Counted from the first letter of the stretch, positions 1 through 9,866 are shown. The stretch: 64,000 nucleotides of DNA from Bradyrhizobium sp. CCBAU 051011 (GCF_009930815.1 NZ_CP022222.1:4568501-4632500), one strand, 5' to 3'. A program made the numbers and translations. The notes: a model not told the origin generated them from the letters alone.

Positions 1-1109
1 ACGATGTTGGCAATGCTGGGGTCCGGCGGCAGCGTCGCCAGCAGCGCCATGCCGATGCCGAGTAGCACCAGCCCGATGCCGCCGAGAATGCCGACGGGAT
101 AGCGGTCGGACAATCGGCCTCCGATCGGCGCCATGATCGCCACCACCAGCGGCCACGGCGTCATGAAGAAGCCGGTCTCCACCTGCGAACGGTGCAGCAC
201 GTCCTCGAAGTAGAAGGGCAGCGAGACGAACGCCAGTCCCTGCACCGCGAATGCGCAGACCGAAGTTGCGGCCGACAGCGCGAACATCGGCCGCCGAAAC
301 AGATCGATCGGCAACATCGGCGCCGGATGGTCCGCATCTCTGCGCATCATGATCCAGCCAAGCAGCAACGCAGCGCCAAGCTCCAGTCCGACAAGGGCGG
401 GTGGCGCCTGATGCGCGGCACTGCCGATGCCGATGATGAAAAGCCCGAGGCAGCTCGCGGTCAGTGCTGCGCTGGCAAAATCGAAGGCGTGCTTCGCGCG
501 CGGCGTTTTCGGCAGCGTCTTCAGGCCGATCCAGATCGCGATTACGCCGAAGGGGATGTTGATCGCAAACAGCCACGGCCATGTTCCGATCGCAAGGATC
601 GCCGAGGCAATGGTCGGGCCGAATGTGAATGCCGTTCCAACCACCAGTGCGTTATGTCCGAAGCCACGGCCGAGCATGTGGGTCGGGTAGACGAAGCGGA
701 CCAGCGCCGCGTTCACGCTCATGATGCCGCTGGCGCCCAGCCCTTGCAGCGCCCGGGCCGCTGTCAGGCTGGGCAGCGACCATGCCAGGGCGCAGCCGAG
801 CGAAGCCAGCGTGAACAGGATGAGCCCGCCGATATAGATTCGCTCATGGCCGACGATTTCGCCGAGCGCACCGAGCGGCAGCAGCGTCGCCACCAGCGCG
901 ATCTGGTAGATATTGACCACCCAGACCACGTCGGCCGGGCTGACATGGAGGTCGGCGGCAATCGCGGGAAGTGCGACGTTCGCAATTGCCGTATCCAGCG
1001 AAGCCATCGCCAGCGCGGTAAAGATCGCCGCGACCGCCCAGCGCCGGAGTTCCGGGGGCAGGCCGTCGATCGGCGCGGTTGATGGCTTTGCGGTTGCATC
1101 TGCGGTCAT
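1..1109 (-). CDS. MFS transporter, DHA2 (EmrB/QacA-like) family, 3' end cut by window
   Basis: The minus-strand frame starts at the ATG ending at 1109 and stays open to base 1, so the C-terminus lies outside the window. The start reads MTADATAKPSTAPIDGLPP, followed by a membrane segment with the MFS-typical LDTAIANVALPAIAADLHVS and VVNIYQIALVATLLPLGALG. Later comes the loop GGRLSDRYPVG. About 370 residues and many hydrophobic helices are visible. DHA2 proteins are 14-helix proton antiporters exporting drugs or other amphiphilic compounds across the inner membrane; the substrate here cannot be read. It is transcribed away from the neighbouring ABC operon, so it is a separate unit. Confidence 0.85.
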   Translation of the reverse strand, partial: MTADATAKPSTAPIDGLPPELRRWAVAAIFTALAMASLDTAIANVALPAIAADLHVSPADVVWVVNIYQIALVATLLPLGALGEIVGHERIYIGGLILFTLASLGCALAWSLPSLTAARALQGLGASGIMSVNAALVRFVYPTHMLGRGFGHNALVVGTAFTFGPTIASAILAIGTWPWLFAINIPFGVIAIWIGLKTLPKTPRAKHAFDFASAALTASCLGLFIIGIGSAAHQAPPALVGLELGAALLLGWIMMRRDADHPAPMLPIDLFRRPMFALSAATSVCAFAVQGLAFVSLPFYFEDVLHRSQVETGFFMTPWPLVVAIMAPIGGRLSDRYPVGILGGIGLVLLGIGMALLATLPPDPSIANI

Positions 1110-1287
1110 TTCGTTCGGGCTCTCCACGCCGGGGGCGGTCGCGCCCACGGCGGCGTGTACTACGGACACGGTGCAAGCCACAGGCACACCGCTGCATGAT
1201 GCGTATGCGAAGGGATGGACGCCCGCCGCGCCATATCCGCGCGCCGACCTTCGGATACCTTTCCGCCTGCCGAACGATCGACTAGGC

Positions 1288-1317
1288 TTGGGCGCACAGC
1301 GACCGCAGTTTTATAAA
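1288..1317 (+). promoter_or_regulatory. possible sigma-70 promoter of the ABC operon at 1346
   Basis: TTGGGC at 1288-1293 is followed after 18 bases by TATAAA at 1312-1317, in the 236-base gap between the divergent MFS gene and the ABC operon. The -10 is good, the -35 has two mismatches and the spacing is long. The call rests on pattern only. Confidence 0.3.
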
Positions 1318-1345
1318 AAGACGGTCACCGGCGAGGGAAAACGCT

Positions 1346-3115
1346 TTGGACGGACTGGCGAGCCGGCGCAGCGAGGTCATGCGTAGCGCGAGTGAGGGCG
1401 GGCGTGGGCGCGTAGGGGCGGGGTTGTGGGTTTCGCTCCTGCTCGGAATCCTCGGCTTCCTCGTCATCTATCCGATCCTGATGCTGCTGCTCGGCGCGCT
1501 CACCGACACCAATCCGGTGGTCGACGGCATCCAGCTTAGTCACCTCTCAGTCACGAACTTCCTCACCGTGCTGGCGAACCCGAACGTCGCCGAGGCGCTC
1601 GCCAATACGCTGATCGCTTGCGGCGGCGGCACGCTGATTGCGGTCGCAGTCGGATTGCTGTTTTCCTGGATCGTCGTCCGCACTAATACGCCGTTCAAGG
1701 GTTTTATCGCGGCCGCGAGCATTTTGCCGCTGTTCGCGCCGCCGCTGGTCGCGGGCGTCGCATGGGCCATTCTCGGCTCCCCGAAGACCGGCCTGATCAA
1801 CACCATGTTCAAATGGGTTGGGCTCGACTGGCGCGTCGATTTCTATTCGATGTGGGGACTGGTGTTCGTGTTCGGCATCTATTACGCGCCCTATGTCTAC
1901 ATGTTCACCTCGTCGGCGCTGCGCAACATGGACCCGAGCCTGGAGGAGGCTGCCGAGATTTCCGGCGCCAGCGCGTTCGCGACGCTGTTCACGGTGACGT
2001 TTCCGCTGATCATGCCGGCGATCGTCTCGGGCATGCTGCTGTCGTTCATCGTCATGCTCGGCATCTACGGCATCCCCGCGGTGCTGGGGGCGCCGACCAA
2101 CCTGGCGGTGCTCACCACCTACATCTTCAAGCTCACCAACTGGTCGCCGCCGCTCTACAACACCGCCGCTGCAGTGGCGATCATCCTGATGGCCGTCACG
2201 GGCCTGCTGGTGTTTTTGCAGCACAAGGTGCTGAGCGGCCGCAGCTACACCACCGTCGCCGGCAAGGCGTTCCGGCCGCGCAGCCTCGATCTCGGGCGCT
2301 GGCGCTGGTTCACCTTCGGTCTCGGCATCGTCTATCTCCTGATCGTGGTGGTGCTGCCGTCGCTGGCGCTGATCGTTGCGGCGTTCCGGAAATTCATGTT
2401 CATCCGCGACGTCTCGAGCCTGTTCGACGCCAGGCAGTATTCGCTGATGCATTTTCACAGCATCTTCGACAATCCCTTGACCATGCGTTCGATCTACAAT
2501 GCGGTCGAGGTCGGTATCATCACCGCCGTGGTCGGCGGGGCGCTCGCCTTTGCGATCGGCTACACCATCCACCGCACGCAAGTGATGGGCCGGCGCTGGA
2601 TCGACGTGATCTCGACCTTGCCGGTGGCGATCCCGGGCCTCGTGGTCGGCGTTGCCTATCTCTGGGCATGGATCGGCATTCCCGGCGGTCTCTACGGCAC
2701 CATCTGGATTCTGGCGCTGGCGTTCATCGCGCGCTTCATGCCGGATACGGTCAAATCATTGTCGACCTCGTTCCTGCAAATCCATCGCGAGCTCGAGGAA
2801 GCGGCATGGGTCTGCGGCAAGGGCGTGCTCGGCACCATCAGGACGATCGTGCTGCCGCTGGCGCGGCCCGGCGTGATGGCCTCGATGACGCTGCTGTTTG
2901 TGCTCGCGATCCGCGAACTCGGCTCGTCGCTGTTTCTCTACACCAGCGACACCATGGTGATGTCGGTGCTGCTGCTCGACTATTACGAGGGCGGGAACCT
3001 CGGAAAGACCGCCGCATTCAGCCTGGTGCAAACCGTTCTGCTCGGCGTTCTCATTGGCGGCGCCAATTGGCTGTCGCGCGGTGCGGCGCAGGGCAGCGTC
3101 GCCCGGACCGGATAA
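1346..3115 (+). CDS. ABC transporter permease, double-domain, Fe3+/family-1 importer type
   Basis: A 589-residue inner-membrane protein made of two fused permease halves. Each half carries an EAA loop that contacts the ATPase: EEAAEISGASAFATLF near residue 200 and EEAAWVCGKGVLGTIR near residue 485. The fused arrangement is typical of FbpB/SfuB-like permeases for ferric iron and of related importers for other substrates. The start shown is TTG with GAGG about ten bases upstream; an in-frame ATG at 1379 is an alternative with a worse ribosome-binding site. The gene is followed after 34 bases by the binding protein and then by the ATPase, so the importer is complete. The substrate is not proven by sequence. 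Confidence 0.88.
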   Translation: MDGLASRRSEVMRSASEGGRGRVGAGLWVSLLLGILGFLVIYPILMLLLGALTDTNPVVDGIQLSHLSVTNFLTVLANPNVAEALANTLIACGGGTLIAVAVGLLFSWIVVRTNTPFKGFIAAASILPLFAPPLVAGVAWAILGSPKTGLINTMFKWVGLDWRVDFYSMWGLVFVFGIYYAPYVYMFTSSALRNMDPSLEEAAEISGASAFATLFTVTFPLIMPAIVSGMLLSFIVMLGIYGIPAVLGAPTNLAVLTTYIFKLTNWSPPLYNTAAAVAIILMAVTGLLVFLQHKVLSGRSYTTVAGKAFRPRSLDLGRWRWFTFGLGIVYLLIVVVLPSLALIVAAFRKFMFIRDVSSLFDARQYSLMHFHSIFDNPLTMRSIYNAVEVGIITAVVGGALAFAIGYTIHRTQVMGRRWIDVISTLPVAIPGLVVGVAYLWAWIGIPGGLYGTIWILALAFIARFMPDTVKSLSTSFLQIHRELEEAAWVCGKGVLGTIRTIVLPLARPGVMASMTLLFVLAIRELGSSLFLYTSDTMVMSVLLLDYYEGGNLGKTAAFSLVQTVLLGVLIGGANWLSRGAAQGSVARTG

Positions 3116-3149
3116 CAAAACGAAGGGCAAAGGAAGGGAGGGATTGGCT

Positions 3150-4184
3150 ATGACTGGAAGGATCCTCACCAACATCGTGGCAGCCGCCGGCATCGCCGGT
3201 CTCGCACTCACATGGGGCGCGCGGGCACAGGCGCAGGAATTCGGTCCGCCCGAATTAATCGCGGCGGCGAAAGCCGAAGGCAAGCTGGTGTTCTACACCG
3301 CGAATTTCGCCGAGGTCGAACAGCAGGTCATCAAGGCCTTCAACAAGCGATTCCCCGAAATCAAGATCGAGATGGTGCGCGCGCCAGGTGGTCAACTCAT
3401 CACCCGGGTGAAGACCGAAGCGGCGGCCGGAAAACTCATCGCCGACGTGGTCGATCATTCCGACCGCGCGCTGATGCAGCCCCTGGCGGACATGTTCCAG
3501 GACTACGCGCCGCCAAATGCCGCCGACTACAATCCCGAATCGAAAATCGCACCGCAGCTCTGGCCGCGCGTCACGCTGGTATGGTCGATCGCCTACAACA
3601 CCGAACTGGTGAAGAGCCCGCCCAAGACCTGGATGGACCTTACCAAGCCCGAATACAACAAATTGACCGGGCAGGTGATCGCCCCGTCTGGCGGCACCAC
3701 ATGGACCCGCGTGATGTTCGAACGCCAGGTGCTCGGCGAGGATTATTGGGCCAAGCAGGCAGCGACCCGTCCGGTACTTTATCCATCGGGCGCGCCGATG
3801 TCGGATTCGCTGGTACGCGGCGAAATCGCCATGGGGCCGTTGCTCTACAACGCGATCTATCCAAAGCAGAAGGATGGCGCGCCGATCCAGATCTTCTTTC
3901 CGCCGGAGGGCGCACCGGTCAATCCCTATGCCACGGGCATTCCGAAAACCGCCGCACACCCCAACGCCGCAAAGCTGTTTCTCAACTGGTGCCTGTCGAA
4001 GGAGGGCCAGACGTTCATGATCAAGGAGCTCGGCAATCTCACGTCGCTGAAGGTGCCGCCGGCCTATCCGGAGGGCTTTGATCCCAAGGTGGTCAAGGTC
4101 TGGTTCCCCAAGTTCGACGAGTATGTGAAGTTGCACACGGCCTGGGTGGCCGAGTGGAACAAGACCTACGGCTACGCGCAATGA
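3150..4184 (+). CDS. ABC transporter substrate-binding protein, family 1 (Fe3+-like)
   Basis: A 344-residue periplasmic binding protein. The ATG at 3150 follows AAGGGAGGG and opens a signal peptide (ILTNIVAAAGIAGLALTWG, cleavage probably near ARAQAQ). The mature part begins with the family-typical KLVFYTANFAEVEQQVIKAF. It should deliver the ligand to the double-domain permease encoded just upstream. Homologues bind ferric iron, but also phosphonates, polyamines or sugars. I do not see the tyrosine-rich YSSR-type segment of classical FutA/FbpA proteins, so the iron assignment stays open. Confidence 0.85.
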   Translation: MTGRILTNIVAAAGIAGLALTWGARAQAQEFGPPELIAAAKAEGKLVFYTANFAEVEQQVIKAFNKRFPEIKIEMVRAPGGQLITRVKTEAAAGKLIADVVDHSDRALMQPLADMFQDYAPPNAADYNPESKIAPQLWPRVTLVWSIAYNTELVKSPPKTWMDLTKPEYNKLTGQVIAPSGGTTWTRVMFERQVLGEDYWAKQAATRPVLYPSGAPMSDSLVRGEIAMGPLLYNAIYPKQKDGAPIQIFFPPEGAPVNPYATGIPKTAAHPNAAKLFLNWCLSKEGQTFMIKELGNLTSLKVPPAYPEGFDPKVVKVWFPKFDEYVKLHTAWVAEWNKTYGYAQ

Positions 4185-4212
4185 TCGTCAGATCAGTGGA
4201 ATTGTCGGACCG

Positions 4213-5316
4213 ATGACGGCGACCCTCGAAGTTACCGACCTGCGCAAGCAGTTTGCGATCGGCCGGCCGGCGATCGACGGCGTCAGTTTCGGCGTGCCGG
4301 CCGGCGAGATCGTGGTTCTGCTCGGTCCCTCCGGCTGCGGCAAGACCACGACGCTGCGCTGCGTCGCGGGGCTGGAACATCCGACATCGGGCGAGATCAG
4401 CATTGCCGGCAAGGTCGTCTCGTCGCCCGAGCGTGGCATTCTGGTGCCGCCGCGGTTGCGCGATCTCGGCATGGTGTTTCAGTCCTATGCGGTGTGGCCG
4501 CATATGACGGTGCGGCAGAACGTGGTCTATCCGCTCAAGCACCGCAAACTCTCTCGCGCGGACGCCCGCCGCAAGGTCGACGAGGCGCTCGAACTGGTCG
4601 GCCTGTCGGAATATGCCGAGCGGCCGGTGGTCGCATTGTCTGGTGGGCAGATGCAGCGCGTGGCGCTGGCGCGCAGCATCGTCTACCGGCCGCAATTGCT
4701 GCTGCTCGACGAGCCGCTGTCGAATCTCGATGCCAAATTGCGGTTGCGGCTGCGCGACGATCTGCGCGTCATCCTCAAGCAAACCGGAATGACCGCGCTG
4801 TATGTCACCCATGACCAGGCCGAGGCGGTGGTGCTGGGCGACCGCATCGGCGTGATGCGCGACGGCAAGCTGCTGCAGATGGATACGCCTGACGCGATCT
4901 ATAACCGGCCGGCGGATCTGTTCGTCGCCAATTTCACCGGCGCGACCAACGAGCTCGCCGGCACGCTGGTGTCGCGCAACGGCGCGTTCGGCACAGTCGA
5001 TTTCGGCGAGGGGCGGCGCGGCGAGGTGGCCTTGCTGCATCCGCTCAGCCCGGATGAGAAGGTACGCATCGCGCTGCGGCCGGAAAACATCACGATCGGC
5101 CAGCACAACGGCGCCAACGTCTTTTCCGCTCGCGTGCTCGATCGCCGCTACCAGGGCACGCAGACCGCCTATGGCATCGAGCTGTTCGGCCGGCGGCTGG
5201 AGGTGGTCGAGCTCGGCACCGCGGCCCGCCATCAGGTGGGGATCGAGACCGAGGTTTCGCTGCCGCGGGAAAGTTGCTGGGCTTATCGCGATACCGGGCC
5301 TGTGGCGTACGAGTAG
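4213..5316 (+). CDS. ABC transporter ATP-binding protein, Fe3+/spermidine (FbpC/PotA) type
   Basis: A 367-residue cytoplasmic ATPase energising the importer of this operon. Visible motifs are Walker [10 protein letters not shown] near residue 38, the signature ALSGGQMQRVALARS near 140, Walker B LLLLDEPLSNLDAKLR and the switch histidine in YVTHDQAEA. The last 120 residues form a TOBE-like regulatory domain with RIALRPENITIG, typical of the FbpC/PotA/MalK branch. It starts 28 bases after the binding-protein gene and ends five bases before the convergent gene at 5322. Confidence 0.9.
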   Translation: MTATLEVTDLRKQFAIGRPAIDGVSFGVPAGEIVVLLGPSGCGKTTTLRCVAGLEHPTSGEISIAGKVVSSPERGILVPPRLRDLGMVFQSYAVWPHMTVRQNVVYPLKHRKLSRADARRKVDEALELVGLSEYAERPVVALSGGQMQRVALARSIVYRPQLLLLDEPLSNLDAKLRLRLRDDLRVILKQTGMTALYVTHDQAEAVVLGDRIGVMRDGKLLQMDTPDAIYNRPADLFVANFTGATNELAGTLVSRNGAFGTVDFGEGRRGEVALLHPLSPDEKVRIALRPENITIGQHNGANVFSARVLDRRYQGTQTAYGIELFGRRLEVVELGTAARHQVGIETEVSLPRESCWAYRDTGPVAYE

Positions 5317-5321
5317 GAAGC

Positions 5322-6101
5322 TCAAGCGCTCGGGCTCAACCCCAGCCTTTCATAAATCCGCCGCGCATAGGCGCCGAACTCATCCGTGGTCTTGATCGGC
5401 AATGCGCGGGGAAACGGCAGCTCGATCGGGAAATATTCCGCCATCCGCGCCGGGCCTGCGGTGAGCACGGCGCAATGCGAGGCCAAAAACACCGCTTCCT
5501 GAATCGAGTGCGTCACGAACAGGATGGTTTTGCCGCTCTCGCGCCAGATCCGCAGCATTTCGAGGTTCATCTGCTCGCGGGTCAGCGCATCGAGCGCGCC
5601 GAACGGCTCGTCCATCAGGATCAGTTTTGGGTCGTGGATGAACGCGCGCGCAATCGCCGTGCGCTGCTGCATGCCGCCGGACAATTGCTGCGGATATTTG
5701 TTCTCGTAGCCGGCGAGGCCAACAAGGTTGAGCAGGTCGCGGGCGCGGTCCCGCGCCGGCTTCATGGGCAGGCCGACGATTTCGGCGGGCAGCAAAACGT
5801 TATCGAGGATAGTTCGCCATTTCAGCAGCAGGGCCTGCTGGAACACCATGCCGATGTCGCGCGCGGGGTCGAACGGTGTTCTCGAATTGCCGATCTTGAT
5901 GGTGCCGCCATCGGCATCATGCAGCCCGGCCAGGATCTTCAGCACGGTGGTCTTGCCGCAGCCGGAGGGGCCGACGAGGGATACCAGCTCGCCTTCCTTC
6001 ACGTCCATGGTGACATCGGAGACGGCGAGGAATTCCGTGCCCTTGGACCGATAGACCTTGCGGACGTTCTTCAGGCTGATGAAAGGCTCGTCGGCGCTCA
6101 T
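5322..6101 (-). CDS. ABC transporter ATP-binding protein, NitT/TauT (SsuB-like) family
   Basis: A 259-residue ATPase with Walker [11 protein letters not shown]-loop [13 protein letters not shown], signature [16 protein letters not shown] and Walker [18 protein letters not shown]. These are characteristic of the nitrate/sulfonate/taurine branch. The ATG at 6101 overlaps the upstream stop codon as ATGA, implying translational coupling; another ATG lies nine bases further upstream. It is the last gene of the operon 9795-5322 and pairs with the permease at 9025-9795 and the binding protein at 10630. The unusual point is that the ATPase is separated from its permease by three enzyme genes. Confidence 0.88.
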   Translation of the reverse strand: MSADEPFISLKNVRKVYRSKGTEFLAVSDVTMDVKEGELVSLVGPSGCGKTTVLKILAGLHDADGGTIKIGNSRTPFDPARDIGMVFQQALLLKWRTILDNVLLPAEIVGLPMKPARDRARDLLNLVGLAGYENKYPQQLSGGMQQRTAIARAFIHDPKLILMDEPFGALDALTREQMNLEMLRIWRESGKTILFVTHSIQEAVFLASHCAVLTAGPARMAEYFPIELPFPRALPIKTTDEFGAYARRIYERLGLSPSA

Positions 6102-7153
6102 GCCAGCCATTTCTGCAGGTTCGCCTTCACGAAGGTGTCGTCGGAAAGGTCGGCATGCTCGCGGCAGACGCGGTCGATCTCCTGCATCTGGCCGGGGCTG
6201 AGACCCTCGGCGGGATCGAGGCACCAGAGGCCCTGCATCAATCCTTGCCGCCGCAGCACTTCATGGCAGCCTGCGATGCAGCCATGGAAATTGTTGGCGA
6301 CATCGAAGAATGCGCTGTTGCAATCGGTGACGCGGGCGTCGAGCGCCAACAAATCGGCCGGTACGGTGTCCTTGCCGCGCGCTGCCTTGCACATCTCGAA
6401 CTGCATGATCGCGCTCGCGGTCCACACCGACCAGTGCCCGAGCAGGCCGCCCCTAAAGTAGGCGCGGGTGGTGACGCCCTTGTCGCGCAGATCGAAGGGC
6501 AAAGTGAGGTCCAGCAGAATGTGGTCGTCATTGCCGGTATAGAGCGCGACCCGGTCGAGCGCGCCGGCCGCCGCCACGCCGCGCAGAACGTCAAGCGTCC
6601 GGTAGCGATTGAACGGCGCGATCTTGATCGCGATGACGTTATCGATGGAAGCGAAGCGGCGCCAGAAATCGGCGCTGAGGATGACGCCGCCGACCGCCGA
6701 CTGCAGATAGAAGCCGACCAGCGGGATCTCGCGTGCCACCGCCGCGCAATGGGAGATGATGTCGTCCTCGGAAGCCGATTTCATCGCTGCAAGGCTGAGC
6801 AGGCCGGCATGGTAGCCGATGCCGCGTGCAGTCTGCGCCTCCGCAACGGCTTGCTTTGTCGGACCGGCGAGCCCCGCGACCATCGCGACCGGTCGTTGGG
6901 CCCATGAAGCGGCGGTCTCCGCTGCCAGTTCCAGCACCGGCCGGTACAGACCGACCTCGCGGATCGCGAATTGGGTCGTGTGCACGCCGACGGCGAGGCC
7001 ACCGGCACCGGCATCGAGGTAATAGCGCGTCAGCGCCCGCTGATGCCTGACATCGAGCGCGCGGTTGGCATCGAGCGCAAGCGGATGCGCCGGCAGCACG
7101 GTGCCGTCGGCGATCAGCTTGCGGACTTCGGCCTTGATCTCGCTGTGGTGCAT
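6098..7153 (-). CDS. DapA-family (dihydrodipicolinate synthase-like) aldolase/lyase
   Basis: About 351 residues with a TIM-barrel DapA-like layout: GAGGLAVGVHTTQFAIREVG early, then a probable Schiff-base lysine in AIKIAPFNRYRT and YTGNDDHILLDL. Family members form an imine between a lysine and a 2-oxo acid and cleave or form C-C bonds, or dehydrate sugar acids; which applies here cannot be told. The ATG at 7153 has AGGAA at good spacing, and a GTG two codons upstream is possible. Its stop overlaps the ATPase start. Lying within a transporter operon, it probably acts on the imported compound or a product of it. Confidence 0.75.
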   Translation of the reverse strand: MHHSEIKAEVRKLIADGTVLPAHPLALDANRALDVRHQRALTRYYLDAGAGGLAVGVHTTQFAIREVGLYRPVLELAAETAASWAQRPVAMVAGLAGPTKQAVAEAQTARGIGYHAGLLSLAAMKSASEDDIISHCAAVAREIPLVGFYLQSAVGGVILSADFWRRFASIDNVIAIKIAPFNRYRTLDVLRGVAAAGALDRVALYTGNDDHILLDLTLPFDLRDKGVTTRAYFRGGLLGHWSVWTASAIMQFEMCKAARGKDTVPADLLALDARVTDCNSAFFDVANNFHGCIAGCHEVLRRQGLMQGLWCLDPAEGLSPGQMQEIDRVCREHADLSDDTFVKANLQKWLA

Positions 7154-7162
7154 CGGCACTTC

Positions 7163-7987
7163 CTATCCAAATTCCGGCCCGGCGACGGCGAACGGCAGTT
7201 GCGCAGGCGGCGCGGTGGGACGGCCAAAGCGCATCCGCTGAAACGGCCGCTCGATGTTCCAGCCTGACTGAACGAGCTCCTGCAGAAACGCTTCCTGAGA
7301 ATGAACGGCGTCGATCAGCCACGGTCCAGTCTCGGAGCCGACGATGGCGTCCACCAGCGCCAGCGCCTGCTCGGTTCGATCGGCCAGCAGTGGCCCGATC
7401 TGCCGCGCGGCGCGCCCATCGCGTACGAGGGCCATGGCGCGATCATCCGACACGATGCGCGAGCCCGGTCGCGCAGAAAATTCCGACAGCAACGTGCTTC
7501 GGTCGAACCCCATGGCGCTGCTATCGCGCGTGGCCAAGGCGTCGATCCTGCCGGCCGCCAGCAGCCGCGTTGCTGTGGCGCCTTGCGGCTTTTCCAGCCG
7601 CAGCCGCCGCAATTGCAGTGTCGGCGTGAAGCCGAGCGGACCATAGACGGTGGCGCCTGCCGGCGTCGCATCCAGCCAGGCGGTGAGGCCGCGCCGAGCC
7701 GCCGCGCCGAGGCAGGCGTCGACCAGCTTTGTCGCAATGCCACGGCGGCGAAAGTCTGAGGTCACCAGCACCATGCTGATCCAGGCATTGCCCGCCGAGT
7801 ACGGTAGCAGGGCGGCTGATGCTACCAGCCTCGTGTCGTGACGCACGCCGAACACAACGCCATTGCTCAGGAAAAAGCGCCAGTCGGCCTCGTTCTGGTT
7901 CCAGCCCGCTTCGGTCGACAATACCAGCCCGGCTGGCGCATCGTCGACGTCGAGCTCGACGATGTCGATCGGCTCAATAGCGGCCAT
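7163..7987 (-). CDS. GNAT family N-acetyltransferase
   Basis: A 274-residue cytoplasmic protein. The acetyl-CoA-binding signature is seen in WISMVLVTSDFRRRGIATKL, followed by ACLGAAARRGLTAWLDATP and a GNAT-typical YGPLGF. The C-terminal half (from about residue 140) is long for a simple GNAT and resembles the second half of two-lobed acetyltransferases, with a second motif around DRAMALVRDGRAARQIGP. The substrate is unknown. Its start overlaps the end of the epimerase gene by 14 bases, and ten bases separate it from the DapA-like start, so it is co-translated within the operon. Confidence 0.8.
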   Translation of the reverse strand: MAAIEPIDIVELDVDDAPAGLVLSTEAGWNQNEADWRFFLSNGVVFGVRHDTRLVASAALLPYSAGNAWISMVLVTSDFRRRGIATKLVDACLGAAARRGLTAWLDATPAGATVYGPLGFTPTLQLRRLRLEKPQGATATRLLAAGRIDALATRDSSAMGFDRSTLLSEFSARPGSRIVSDDRAMALVRDGRAARQIGPLLADRTEQALALVDAIVGSETGPWLIDAVHSQEAFLQELVQSGWNIERPFQRMRFGRPTAPPAQLPFAVAGPEFG

Positions 7988-9011
7988 CGCGCACCTCGTA
8001 TTTGGTGGGCTTGCCGAGGCTGGGCATCGATCGCGATACCCAGTCGGCGGTCCAACTGATGAGTTGCTCGGTGTCGACGATCGGCAGGCCGAACAATTTC
8101 ACCGCCTGCGAAGTGTCGGTGAGCCACGCCGTCGGCTCCTCCTTGCCGGTGATGACGGGCGCGCGGCCGAAGCGCTGGCCGAATTTCGCGGCAAGATCGC
8201 GCACGGCCAAAATCTCATGGCCGCTGACATTGATCGGCGAGGTCGGTGTGTCGCAATGCGCGAGGCAGCGCAGCGCCTGCGCGGAGGCGTCGCCCTGCCA
8301 GATGAAATTGACATGGCCGAGGCTGACGTCGATCGGCTTGCCCTGCAGCACCTTGCTGGCGATGTCGTGCAGCACGCCGTAGCGCATGTCGATCGCGTAA
8401 TTGAGCCGGAACAGCCGCCCCGGCGTCGAATGCTTTTTCGAGAAATACTCGAACATGCGTTCGCGCCCGACGCAGGATTGCGCGTATTCGCCGGGCGGGT
8501 TCGGCGCCATGTTCTCGTCCGAGCCCTTGCCGTTGACGGGCACGAACGGATAGACGCAGCCGGTCGAGAACGCGACGATGCGTGAAGTAGAAAAGGCCTG
8601 CGCGACAAGGGCAGGGACATGCGAATTCATCGCCCAGGTCAGCGAGAGATCGCCCTCGGCGCCGAACTTGCGTCCGGCCATGAATACGATATTCGGAATC
8701 TTTGGCAGCGCCTTGATCTCGGTCTCGTCGAGCAGATCGCAATTAATGGTCTCGACGCCGCGGGCCTGCAGCCAGTTTTTCACGCCGGCATCGCTGAAGC
8801 GGGCGACGCCGACCACGCGGCGCTTCGGCGCGGCCGCCTTGGCAAGGCCGGCCAATGTCGGACCCATCTTGCCGGCGACACCCAAAATCATGATGTCGCC
8901 GTCGACCTTGTGGAGATCGTCGATCAGCGCCTGGCTCGGGCGGCACAGCAGTTCGTCCAGTGCTGCGATATCCGAAATCGTCTGCGGCAGGCTTTCGCGC
9001 GTTAACAGCAT
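7974..9011 (-). CDS. NAD-dependent epimerase/dehydratase family protein
   Basis: About 345 residues from the ATG at 9011, which has GGGAAGAAAC directly upstream. It is an extended short-chain dehydrogenase fold: the dinucleotide-binding loop is degenerate but visible as ILGVAGKMGPTLAGLAKAA, followed by NIVFMAGRKFG and SRIVAFSTGCVYPF. The usual YxxxK active-site pair is not obvious, so it may use a modified active site. It is encoded between the permease and the GNAT in the TetR-controlled operon. A role in modifying a sugar-like or sugar-acid substrate is inferred only from the family. Confidence 0.78.
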   Translation of the reverse strand: MLLTRESLPQTISDIAALDELLCRPSQALIDDLHKVDGDIMILGVAGKMGPTLAGLAKAAAPKRRVVGVARFSDAGVKNWLQARGVETINCDLLDETEIKALPKIPNIVFMAGRKFGAEGDLSLTWAMNSHVPALVAQAFSTSRIVAFSTGCVYPFVPVNGKGSDENMAPNPPGEYAQSCVGRERMFEYFSKKHSTPGRLFRLNYAIDMRYGVLHDIASKVLQGKPIDVSLGHVNFIWQGDASAQALRCLAHCDTPTSPINVSGHEILAVRDLAAKFGQRFGRAPVITGKEEPTAWLTDTSQAVKLFGLPIVDTEQLISWTADWVSRSMPSLGKPTKYEVRDGRY

Positions 9012-9024
9012 GTTTCTTCCCGTC

Positions 9025-9795
9025 TTATTGCAGCCGGATATCCCGGACGACGAACATCCGCTCCAGGCCGAGCACGAGCCCATACAGCGCCACGCCCAGC
9101 AATGTCAGCAGCACGACGGCCATCACCATCGCCGGCGTATCGAGCGACGACTGCACCTGGATCATGAGGTAGCCGAGCCCTCGCTCGGAGGCGATGAACT
9201 CGCCGACGATGGCGCCGGCCACCGCCAGGATCGCGCCAACCTTCATTCCGGAAAACACGTAAGGCAGCGCGCCCGGCAACTGGATCTTCCGGAACAATGT
9301 CCAGCGCGAGCCGCGCAACGATTTTACGAGATCCAACAGGTCCGGCTCGACTTCGCTCAAGCCTCGGGCTGTCGTCAGCAGGATCGGAAAGAAGCAGATC
9401 GAGAACGCGATCAGGATGTTCGGGAAGATGCCGTAGGAGAACCAGACGATGAACAGGGGGCCGAGCGCCACTTTCGGAATCATGTTCAGCGTCACGAACA
9501 GCGGCAGCAGCAACAGGCTGATCAGCGGCGACCAGGTGAACATCACCGCCAGCGTGATGCCGACCACCGCGCCGAGGCAGAACCCGCCGAGAATTTCGGC
9601 CGCCGTCACCGCGAGATTGGAAAGCCAGGCATAACCGGGCGTGCCCAGCGTCTTGACGGTTGCAAGCGGCGAAGGCAGGATGAATTTCGGCACCTGAAAG
9701 AGGTCGACCAGCACCTGCCAGAGCACGATCACGGCCAGATGCACGATCAGGATGATCGCGAAAGACCGTGCCGATCCGCCATCCCCGCTGAACAC
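9025..9795 (-). CDS. ABC transporter permease, NitT/TauT (SsuC-like) family
   Basis: A 256-residue inner-membrane permease. It opens with hydrophobic FAIILIVHLAVIVLWQVLV, has the family's FILPSPLATVKTL motif and an EAA-type loop around LLDLVKSLRGSRWTLFRK, and ends in hydrophobic helices. It forms the membrane channel for the ATPase at 5322 and the binding protein at 10630. It is the first gene of the minus-strand operon. An 18-base palindrome at 9867-9884, a likely TetR operator, lies about 70 bases upstream of its ATG. Confidence 0.88.
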   Translation of the reverse strand: MFSGDGGSARSFAIILIVHLAVIVLWQVLVDLFQVPKFILPSPLATVKTLGTPGYAWLSNLAVTAAEILGGFCLGAVVGITLAVMFTWSPLISLLLLPLFVTLNMIPKVALGPLFIVWFSYGIFPNILIAFSICFFPILLTTARGLSEVEPDLLDLVKSLRGSRWTLFRKIQLPGALPYVFSGMKVGAILAVAGAIVGEFIASERGLGYLMIQVQSSLDTPAMVMAVVLLTLLGVALYGLVLGLERMFVVRDIRLQ

Positions 9796-9866
9796 CAGAT
9801 ACTCCCGTTAGACTCGTAGCCGGTTCCCGGCCGCGTGGCGGCAATCTATCGCGGCCTCTCCTACCG